Source: Chelydra serpentina (taxonomy: Eukaryota > Chordata > Testudines > Chelydridae). From it: 64,000 nt of DNA. Shown here piece after piece: positions 55,218 to 64,000 of this stretch. Positions within the stretch are counted from its first letter, which is position 1. Every line of letters begins with the position of its first letter. Both the position numbers and the translations under genes were made by a program. The DNA is taken from positions 42,845,001 to 42,909,000 of the forward strand of contig JBAIAC010000004.1 in the NCBI GenBank assembly GCA_037349315.1, in the 5' to 3' direction. A model generated the notes under the pieces. The model saw only the letters and a program-made list of their open reading frames with translations, was not told where the DNA came from and searched no databases.

Positions 55218-56071
55218 TGGTACATGTAGGTTCCAGTAACATAGGGAAAGGTAGGAGAGAGGTCCTGGAGGTCATATGTGGGCTGCTAGGTAAGAAAGTC
55301 AAGTCCAGGATGGGCTTCACCTAAACCAAAATGGAACCAGATTGCTGACATGTAAAATTAAAAAGATCATAGAGGAGTTTTTCAACTAAGGGCTGGGAGA
55401 AAGCTGACAGGTACAAAGAAGCACACAGTTTGGACAGCTACATTCCTTAGGGGAGGATTTATTAAAGGGGATACTTTATACCTTGGTAAAGAGGAGATGA
55501 CAGAGGTTGATAAAGTACAGGTAGGAACTGAAGAGAAACAGTCAAACAAAAAAGAGTCCCATTCAATTACATCATACGAAGGCAGACAACTAAATACTGA
55601 CAAATTTTATAAGTGCTTGTCTACAAACACAAGAAGTCTAAATAGTAAGATGGGTGAACTTGAGTGCCTGGTATTAAGAGGATAATACCATTTTAGAGGC
55701 TCAAACTATACATATGCACACACACATAATCGGCCAAAAAAAGTAAGAGGACTAAAAAAATGCCACCTTGACTAAGCAGAGTAAAAGAGGTGGTTAGAAA
55801 CAAAAAGACATCCTCTGAAGTTAAATCCTAGTGAGGAAAATAGAAAGGAACAAACTCTGGCAAGTCAAGTGTAAAAGTATAATTAGGCAGGCCAAAAAAG
55901 AATTTGACGAGCAACTGGCAAAAGACAATAAAACTAACAGTAACATTTTTTAAAGTACATCAGAAGCAGGAAGCCTGCCAAACATTCAGTGGGGCCACTA
56001 GGTGACCGAGGTGATAAAGGAGCACTCCAGGAAGACAAGGCTGTTACAGAGAGGCTAAATTCATTCTCAGA
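55218..56071 (+). pseudogene. CR1 LINE, ORF1 end to endonuclease/linker, deleted
   Basis: It continues the CR1 after the LTR: the ORF1 tail (GGATGGGCTTCACCTAAACC), then the ORF2 start (TACAAACACAAGAAGTCTAA, ATGGGTGAACTTGAGTGCCT). A deletion near 55683-55770 skips most of the endonuclease. The EN-RT linker follows (GGCAGGCCAAAAAAGAATTT, AGCAGGAAGCCTGCCAAACA) to about 56071. RT is absent. Confidence 0.75.
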
Positions 56072-56312
56072 ATTCTCCCCTGTCTGATAATGATGACAAA
56101 CTCCATCCACAGCCTTACCTTGCTCCAGACCTACTCTTGCTCCAGCCTAGCTCCCAACCCTACTATTGCTTTGTTCGAACCTGCTCCTGAGTCCAGGTCC
56201 GACCTCGGGCTTTGGATCCTGGCCCAGCTGCCACCATACCAAGCACTACACTAGACTGCCACTGCTTCCACCGCTAGGTCAACCCTCCACATCTTGTTTT
56301 TGACAAATAGTA
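56072..56312 (+). repeat. Second Gypsy-like LTR fragment
   Basis: CTGCTCCTGAGTCCAGGTCC, TGGATCCTGGCCCAGCTGCC and CAACCCTCCACATCTTG parallel 53510-53740 closely. After it, a MIR-like SINE tail (CACCAAAGTGTTGTGAGG) begins near 56315. Confidence 0.55.
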
Positions 56313-56387
56313 CCTCACCAAAGTGTTGTGAGGAAAAATACATTAAAGATTGTGAAGTGCTCATACATTATGCTGCTGGGGAGCATA

Positions 56388-56405
56388 TAGATAGATAGAT
56401 TAGAT
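56388..56405. repeat. Short (GATA)n tract
   Basis: ATAGATAGATAGATTAGATA, a minor tetranucleotide repeat. Confidence 0.7.
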
Positions 56406-57840
56406 ATGGTCTCTTATGCACCAAAGGGTTTACAATCTAATTAAAGGCAATACTCAGGTGAATGGAGGAAGGAATCAGGGAGGGAGTATGAATATAACAA
56501 TAACATGGTCGCACAGTTCCCCAGGTTAACAATGTGCATCGCCTGATTCTTCTGAAGCATTTAAAGTATTGGGGATTTTTAAATTATCACTTCTAAAAAT
56601 TCCCTATTAAGTCACAGCCCCTTGTGCAGCTCCCTTAATATTTGCTTCCACCATCACTCTGGCTGAAAAAAGGTGACTCAGATTTTGCCTACTGTTTAAT
56701 TTATTTATTTTGAAGGGCTTCATACAGTCTATCCCAACCACTCTTCTATCTAGCACTATTAGTGCATTTTAAAAACTACAAACTCTCTCTACTCTCCTTA
56801 GGACAACAGACCCCCTCTCTTTACATTTTCATTTTTGTATTTCAATTTCTAGAAATCATTAAAAAAATCGTCTATATAAAACCTGTAGGCACCTTTAATA
56901 TACCATAGAAATATCAAATATATTTGACGACATGTGAGGGCTCAGAGACCACTAAGACCTCAAGGGTTATCCCAATCTCCCTGCTGCATCCAGGGGCAGG
57001 GATGGGTCCATGCAGCAGTAAACTACAAGAAGTGAGAAAATCCTATTCCCTGGCTCAGTTAACTACCTACCCCCTTACCCACACCTTCCGCACCCAACAG
57101 CCAATCACCCAACACCACAAAACAGCTCAGAGACCAGAATTGCTGACATTATGGGGTTTCTGATGCTGCTGGGAGGAGGGATTCCTGGGGGGTATGTAGC
57201 CCCAAAGTTTTCACCCACCCCCAACACCTTGTGCTACTGACAGCGGTGGCTGTAGGCACTGCTGCTAGGCCTCTCCTTTTTGAAGGATGCTGTGGTCTTC
57301 TCAAAGGAACACTCAGCTCCAGTACTATTGTGGAGGGCTCACCCCCACATTGTGCTCCTGAGAAGGGAGAGGGATTGCTAGGGCCATGTACCTTCAGATC
57401 CTCGCCTGTGTCAGATGGGAGGAAAGGAAGAGGGAGACTCTGAAGCACCTTGGGCAAGTCACTTTGGGCTTCATTCTGGCAAACCTTACTCACAATGAAA
57501 AGCACTCAGGCATGTGAATAGTTTCATTGAAGTCAAAAGGATTACTCCCATGAGTAATGGCTATTCAATGTGGGTAAGTGTTGCAGAATTGGGCCCTTAA
57601 TCTCTTTGTGCCTCAGTCTTTTCCTCCGTACCATCATGACAATCATACCTACTTTACAGGGGTCCTCGGAGACTTAATTCATTTGCTAAGTGTGTTGAGA
57701 ACCTTGGATGGAAAACACTATAAGTTCAAAGTTTTATTATAATATAGCCTAAAACTATACTCTCGTTCCCTCATCTTCACCAATCTTCTAAACTGACAGT
57801 TTCATGCTGGGAAATTAGTTTCTAATCCAATTTTTTACAG
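56406..57840. other. Intron A-B left of exon A, mostly unassigned
   Basis: 57480-57600 (CTTACTCACAATGAAAAGCA, TGAAGTCAAAAGGATTACTC) is a foldback-type amniote repeat. 57598-57720 resembles an antisense-to-gene MIR-like tail (TTTGTGCCTCAGTCTTTTCC). The remainder is unassigned. Confidence 0.45.
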
Positions 57841-58120
57841 TTCAGCTAACCATCTCTGATTAGATGCAGTTTTATTTATTATCTTTACAAAATCTTTTGC
57901 TTGCATGCTGGATTGTGATTCCTGTCAGCAATGCATACCATGTCTGGAGAGTGCAGGTGACGATTCAGCTCCACATAGGGCTGGATATTAGCGGGGATCA
58001 GTAATTGCAAGCACATTTTCTACATGAATGATGTAATCTTTTAAATTAGTCATAAAGCAACAGGCCAGATGGCTGCAAGAGAGCCAAAACTAAGGCCACT
58101 AGTCTAATGTGCTCCATGAA
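57841..58120. promoter_or_regulatory. CNE-like unique block, weak candidate
   Basis: A repeat-free block with TTTATTTATTATC, GATCAGTAATTGCAAGC and GATGTAATC words resembles a conserved non-coding element in texture. Inference only. Confidence 0.2.
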
Positions 58121-59846
58121 GATTCCATGCTATAGGATGGATTTAGGGTGTCTCCAGGGATTTTTGGTATTTCCCAAGTTTTCTGCAGTATTTACATTTT
58201 CATTTAAAAAAAAGATCTTTTAGTCCATCTGGTTATGAAGGTAACCTTCCAAGGCAAACCCATGCAAGGCCAGAAATCTGGTTCTACCAACCGTACCCAC
58301 ACTAAGTAACACTGTGATGGGACTACTTATATAGGTGCTGTAACTAGGGGAGCTGGGGGTGCTCCTGCACCCTGGCTTGAAGTGGTTTCCATTATATCCA
58401 GGGTTTATAGTTTGGTTTCGTGGCTCTCAGTACCCCCACTATACAAATTGTTCCAGCAGCACCCCTGACTACTTATGAAGAAGGATTATTCAGTATTGGT
58501 GAGAGTAGCAGAATAAGGCCACACAGTGATATCCTAAAGCCTAATCCCTTTGAGTTACTGAGCGCCTCCAGCACTCTGCAGGATTCGGTCTTTAGTGACT
58601 CTGGACTATATAGACATAATGAAACAATAGTTTTAGGATTAGACTGAACTGCCATTCATCTGAAGAGAACTAACCAAAATGTTAATTCTGAGACCTAATA
58701 ACAGTAATTAAAGGCAACATGGTTCACTACTTCTTCATTGCTTTCAGCAGCAGTAGCCAGTTAAAGTGCTTTAATTCAAGGTAGCTGGATTCATCTGAAA
58801 AGAAATCATGTTAAAAGATTTATAGATGCAAATATGTGAATGGAAGAGATGGAGTAGGGTGCTTTAGGAAAACTTCAAGATCTTTGGGTGAGGGTGATGC
58901 AAAGAACTGAGAGAATGTAAAATCTCTGTCCTAAAATCTCCTCTCATTTGATATTGGGTTGTCTGAGATTATAATTATTATAATTTTTAAATTTTAAAAC
59001 AAGTCCCGGTAAAATAAAAAGTAAACTTTACTTAAAACTATTCATTAATGATATAAACAGTTTATTTGGTGACTCTTTTGGAGTTTTCACATATTTGGAG
59101 TAAATTTGTTTTAAAATTTGTTTTAAAAAATCCCCAAATTCCCCAAAAAACTCAACACACAATGGGGAAATTTCACACATGTTGGCAAAAGTTCTTGTAG
59201 TTTCCCAGTTGCCTTAGCCAAGGCTTGTGTATCCAGGCACCAGACTAGATGCAACTAATAAATAAAATAATAAAATAATAATAATAATGTCACTAGTAGA
59301 TGTCAGTGAATCGATAGACCAAGTTTCTATAAAACCAGGGAACAGAATACATCTTTAGTATTGATTGGGGGAAGATAAATGCCTAAAAATGGCCTTCCAG
59401 GGATGAAAACGATAAGGGGCTTTAGAAGCTACCATAATACAATAATGAATGAAGGACAAAAAGTCCAAAACCATGATACAAGAAATATATATTTATGTTG
59501 ACTAGGAAAAAAGAAGAAAAATAAAAATGTTTAAATATAAAAAATAGTCTGAAATATTTTGAACAATTTGAATTGCATAAACATACAGAGAACTAATGAA
59601 AGCATATTATTAAGATAAAAGCGCTAATATTTTCAAGGCACTATTCCAAATACATTTGCTGTGATTAAAAATAAACATCCAGGATCTTTTGCATCTACAG
59701 TCTAGGGCAGATCAACAAAGGCCCTAAAAATGTGTTTGTACTTCATGATATGTATGCAGATGGTTGGCTGAGATAAACTACACAGACATAAACAACAATG
59801 GAATGTCACTGAGGCTCTGCATACCATCAAGCCGAGACATACTTAC
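58121..59846. other. Intronic sequence left of exon A, nothing assigned
   Basis: AT-rich. It contains an (AAT/AATA)n stretch near 59259-59287. No other feature. Confidence 0.45.
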
Positions 59847-59921
59847 CACATTGTACAGGCCGATGCACCATCGTTCAAATAAAATCTGCCCAGAAAATCC
59901 ATTAACAAATGCAAACCAAAG
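59847..59921 (-). CDS. ATP8A2: ATP8A2 exon A (end of M5, start of M6)
   Basis: This is a 75-nt, phase 0/0 exon with 25 codons from LWFAFVNG to CIGLYNV. It is preceded on the minus strand by a pyrimidine-rich CAG acceptor and followed by a GTAAGT donor. The peptide is the P4-ATPase segment at the end of transmembrane helix M5, the short lumenal loop and the beginning of M6. P4-ATPases flip aminophospholipids from the exoplasmic to the cytosolic leaflet together with a CDC50-type subunit. It joins in frame to the exon at 45421-45543 across a 14.3-kb intron that holds the Harbinger, Penelope, CR1 and LTR insertions. The preceding exon, which should carry the start of M5, was not found before 64000. 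Identity rests on remembered family sequence and on the better-diagnosed exons downstream. Confidence 0.93.
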
Positions 59922-61030
59922 CTGAAACAGAAGAAAGTTACACAAAACTTTAGATCAATATTGCGCTAAATGTTTCCATATATTGAAGAGGAGAGAAGGG
60001 TGTGGAATGTGGACCACCATCTGAAGACAGCTGCTTAGTGTGCTCTAAAAATAATTATCAGCAGTGTCCCACAGTTGTTTCTTTTAAAGTCCTGCATTTT
60101 AAATAGTGCTACAGAACTGCTTATTTAAGTTAGATCACTAAGGTGATGGAGCAATTTGTAGTATCTGCATCATTGCACTAAAAAAAAAATCCCTAAAACT
60201 ATTTATAGACTACCAACAAATTGTTAACATACGCAAGGTTAGCAGCTATCTTGGTTTCCATCACATCTTGGCAAGTGTTAGAAATTTCATAGTAAACATG
60301 TTCTGAAGTCTGTAATGTCCCATTTGACACTATCTGGATAAAAACAGTACCACTGTAATTCTAGGAAAGTCTTAGAAACTATTGCAACCAGAATGCTATG
60401 TTGCCTTGCAAGTTCTCCTTTAAAATGGTGAGAAGCCAGCTTCCTTGACCTTACTTCTCACATTGCTCAACCAGCGTCTTGACATGTTTAAGTACACATG
60501 ACAGGTGCACTGCACAGAGCAGGTGGGGGGGAGAGAAAAAAAAGACAGATGAAGTAGCATTCAAATTCCCTAATTTCCATAAGCAACACCTCCATTCCAT
60601 CAGGGCTTCCACTAGCCAATAGTCTCCTGGCCTCACATTGAGAACTCACCACACACAAAACCAGCAGAAACCTGCCTTTCCAAGAACATCCCAGCATCAG
60701 AACCCACCACCTATTTTCTTGACTAAAGGATTGTGGGTAGAATTGCAAAAGGACTGAGACTGTATTGCTAACAAGAAATCATAGCTGGTTTGGACGTCTC
60801 AGGTGGAGAAAGTTTGAGAACCTCTTCTCTTGAGATGAAACAAATACAGCTAATTCTCTGAAACATATTCCCAGATTTTTGGGATGGGGATCCAGGTTTC
60901 TTTTCTACAGTTCACTGTAGCTACGAATGAAGATGCTGATCTCAGAAACAATGAGTTCAGAATACAGCAGTTCATCTGTCTACTCAGCAACACAGGCATC
61001 CCAGTGCTCTGCTCAGTTCTCTGGCATCCC
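59922..61030. other. Intronic sequence right of exon A, nothing assigned
   Basis: No upstream ATP8A2 exon (the expected start of M5) was found here. No mobile element was recognised. Confidence 0.5.
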
Positions 61031-61260
61031 AATGAACAGAATCAACTTCAAGGCTTTGGTAACAAGACTGAAAGCTCTTCAGGACATTAGCCCAGGCTAC
61101 TTAAGGAATCATCATGGTCTCTGAGACCATAACCTCACATGACAGCTACAGCCCTTTGGAAAAATGGAAATGTAAGCCTCTTGTGCAAATGAGAGACAGG
61201 GCTTTCTCTGCAGCTGGCCCATGACTAAGGCACTCGTTTCTTGCAGGAAAAAAATACATT
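61031..61260 (+). pseudogene. Very decayed LINE ORF2 C-terminus
   Basis: TTCAAGGCTTTGGTAACAAG, GACTGAAAGCTCTTCAGG, CCCAGGCTACTTAAGG and AGAGACAGGGCTTTCTCTGC parallel the FK.LVT..KAL....P.YL and GRAFSVAAP blocks at the end of L2/CR1-type reverse transcriptases. Many stops. Confidence 0.4.
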
Positions 61261-63329
61261 GCTCATTTGTTTGATTTAGATTTCCCACAATAAAAAAATT
61301 CTTACCAACAAGGGGAGGAAGGAAAACATAAAATCCTGTGGAACATTTAACTTGCAAGATACTAGGATACCATGAGGACCAATACAGGCTAGACATACAG
61401 ACAAACAAAAAGTAACAGATTTTCCATTCAGAAGACAAGCCTCTGACCTCTATTACGAACTGCTTCTTACCTAGCAATACTGGTCCATTCAAGACTTTTA
61501 AAAATCCTCACTGGAAGGATTACGTAGTATCACTGATTAGACAACTTAATAGAAAATTGAGGTGAGATGTTTCTGACTCTTTCAAACATCTTCCCCTTGA
61601 AAAGTTGGTCTCTGATTTTGCTATACAAATAACATTTGTACCATTTTATTAAGTTTCTCAGACTAAATGTTATCAGTTACAGGCGCTAGAAATTTTATAG
61701 GAAAAATCAAAATCTTCTGAAACCTCATCCGATCCTAAAAAGTATCTTTTATTGAAATAACCATATGCTGGATAATGAAATGCACTTGTTTCAAGGGAAA
61801 TACTATTTAGATGGGCAAGAACGAACAAAAACACAGATTTAAAAAAATATTTTGGTACTTTAAAATCCAAACGTGACCGTTTTCCTTTTAGCAGGATCCA
61901 TACAGGTAAAACTGAAGCAAAATGAGAACATGCTGTACTTTCAATGCTTACACAAGCTTACTTGCATTACACCCTTTCTAAACATGAGATGGAGTTGTAT
62001 GGTTATGATACACTATAGAATAATGGTTATGCTTGTCTTTTGCAGGGTTTCACACTAGCAAATGCCAATCAACACAACAAAGAATCCATGGTCTATTTCC
62101 TTAATATCTTAATGTCAAGGAACACAAATCATGGAATCTCAGTTTAAAATAATATACAAATATATTTATTATGAAGCTGACATAAGCCATAAATTGTCAT
62201 GTGTAGTTTGTTAAATACTATTTGTTTTTACAGACTATGTATTACTTTTTGAGGTTATGGAAAAAAATCCTCTGTCTTAATGTTCTTGTTAACAAGAAAC
62301 ACTAAATACAATTGAATCTGTGCAAGCCACAACTACCCATGCTTGACTCAGACTTGGTGAGTCGCTCGGAAAACTTGCCAAGTCTGCCTGGCTTGCCAAG
62401 CTCCTGGGGTTTGCAGTGCTTGAGTATAGTCTTGCTAGGAGCAAATGGACCAAATGTTATTAAATGGCTTTTCTGGAAAAGAAAGTTTATTTTCAATTTA
62501 ACTATTGCCTGACTGCCAAAACAGTTGGAACACTTTATTTATAATTCAGTTATAAAAAAATATGTACAGGGAACATAAGAAGTCAGACTTTAATGCAAGG
62601 AAATTCATGACTGAAAACTAAGACTGAAAATCCAAGCTGACACACTGTTATTACCTTACTTTATTATGGCTAATACTGCAGAGATCTGAGATCTCTAGGT
62701 AACGTTATGTACTATCTTCCACAGTATCCAAAAATGGAGCACGTTTGGAAAAATGGAGCATGTTAAAGACAGACACACAGTCCATAGTTTCGGCATTAAG
62801 GCGTGGTTGCATTCTTTATATGTAATGACCCTAATTTTTGAAAAATTCAGTGCCAACTGTACTTGGGCACTTGCACGCTACGAAGTCAGACCACCACCTC
62901 ATTGTAGAGGTCACTGAATAGCCGACAAATGGTAACAACTTTGCCAATACTGATTTGAACTGGATGCAAGCTGGTGATCTAAAGGGGAAAAGCTCAATAT
63001 TCCATTACCAATATCCTGAGCCACACATGGCTTTAGAATGTATTTTAAGAAAAGAGCAAGTGACATTTTCAGAAAATGTTCCCACTCCAGTAAATTTGAA
63101 GGCAATTTTAATTGCATTTTATTGCCTTATGCATAATTATTACTTCAACATTAATGCTTGAAACAGTAGGAACTAATTTATTTAAGCGCTCTAAGGCAAT
63201 GGGATAGCAAATCATCTATTCTAAATGTGTATATTTATGATGTCTTGATAACAGACAACTTAACAAGTACTAGAAATGTTTTCCCAATCCTGCTAAAGGG
63301 CACAGAAAGCTAATATAATCAGGGTATCA
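61261..63329. other. Intronic sequence, nothing assigned
   Basis: No exon-like frame or recognised repeat. Confidence 0.45.
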
Positions 63330-63610
63330 ACAACTGCCACAGGCACTAATTACAGCCAGATGCCTTTACTTTATAGAGATGAGTTAAATTCTCGAAATAT
63401 CCTCTCTTAACACACACATTTTTCATGCTCTTACCAAATAAGCTCATTTACAGTTTGTCTAATAAAGCAGGTTTATGTATCTCATATGCAATTCATTAAT
63501 AATGTATCCTGATTAAAATCCTCTTTGTCCCAGATGTATTTCTCAATGCAAGCCTCTAATTCCTGCTCAAGCGCACATAGCCCTAATATAATCTCTTCAT
63601 TACAGTAAAT
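63330..63610. promoter_or_regulatory. CNE-like unique block, weak candidate
   Basis: Repeat-free, with ATATGCAATTCATTAATAAT near 63484 and CCTAATATAATCTC near 63581. Inference from texture only; the remaining bases to 64000 hold nothing I recognise. Confidence 0.22.
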
Positions 63611-64000
63611 ATGGCACCACTTTTATAATATAGCTAGAGAATCTCTTTAATAAGATTTGACAGAGTAGGCCTGGCTTCCTGAAATTCACTTGACTTACCA
63701 AGGCATGTTTTTTTCCTATTTTTCTTTGCTTATTAACTGTTAAAAAGAGAAAGAAAATTATTTTTCTTTCAGTAGTAGAAAAACAATTTTTTTCTAACCC
63801 AACCCACCCTAAGCAGATATCATTTAAAATTAACGGAATCTCTAACCTTTTCTGCCCTTTTCCCAATTATTCCAAGTTTTAATCTGCTTTTTTCTTTTAA
63901 ATTACTAAGAATTATACCGCAAGAGTTGGTCAGATAAATAGCTTATAAGGATATAGAAGCAATCTCAATAGTAGATGTGTCCTAAATTTTAACGCTAATA

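Noticed and set aside
59922..64000. Upstream ATP8A2 exon encoding the start of M5
   Set aside because: No minus-strand frame with the expected YKNVVLY-type block and splice sites was found.

Overview
The window is vertebrate nuclear DNA. It contains short exons flanked by GT/AG introns, depleted CpG outside transposons, CR1/L2/RTE LINEs, MIR-like SINEs, LTRs and many inverted-repeat DNA transposons. A tRNA-headed SINE with a CR1-like tail (4451-4631), of the tortoise pol III SINE (Cry) type, together with Penelope, Harbinger and several TIR families that I associate with chelonians, points to a cryptodiran turtle. The species cannot be told from the sequence.

The only host gene I can support runs on the minus strand. 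Six consecutive exons (59847-59921, 45421-45543, 44167-44245, 36905-36966, 36500-36556, 30406-30513) splice in frame into 168 codons of a P4-ATPase. They cover the end of M5 to M9, and the residues fit ATP8A2 better than ATP8A1. Upstream exons lie beyond 64000. The M10/C-terminal exons were not found and probably lie left of position 1. Everything else is intronic.

Layout, left to right. 1-5700: LTR-like and MIR repeats, a solo LTR (2743-3542), and a minus-strand L2 LINE interrupted by a SINE and a small MITE. 7595-10235: a probable ERV LTR, then a 1.8 kb TA-flanked element sitting in the LTR's target duplication, itself carrying a hAT MITE. 11855-14000: a foldback repeat and a CNE-like block. 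16.7-18.6 kb: two GC-rich TIR elements. 19.0-22.3 kb: CR1 tails, a hAT MITE inside a MIR, and a CR1 reverse transcriptase split by a Tigger-like MITE. 22-30 kb: mostly unassigned intron with a second CNE-like block. 34-43.5 kb: hAT MITEs, a deleted RTE LINE, and a hAT nested in a 1.5 kb TA element. 46493-52230: a Penelope-like retroelement split by a 5.2 kb PIF/Harbinger element. 52-56.4 kb: CR1 pieces, Ty3/Gypsy fragments and a solo LTR. 56.4-64 kb: mostly unassigned intron around the most upstream exon.

The most notable object is the Harbinger element at 46640-51849. It keeps TIRs and a TAA target duplication. It has a DD35E transposase with one apparent 1-base deletion. It has a two-exon Myb/SANT-like partner gene on the opposite strand whose splice restores the frame. 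Inside that partner's intron it has a 77-bp tandem array and an extra 110-codon ORF with its own poly(A) signal. That third ORF is the best candidate here for something undescribed.
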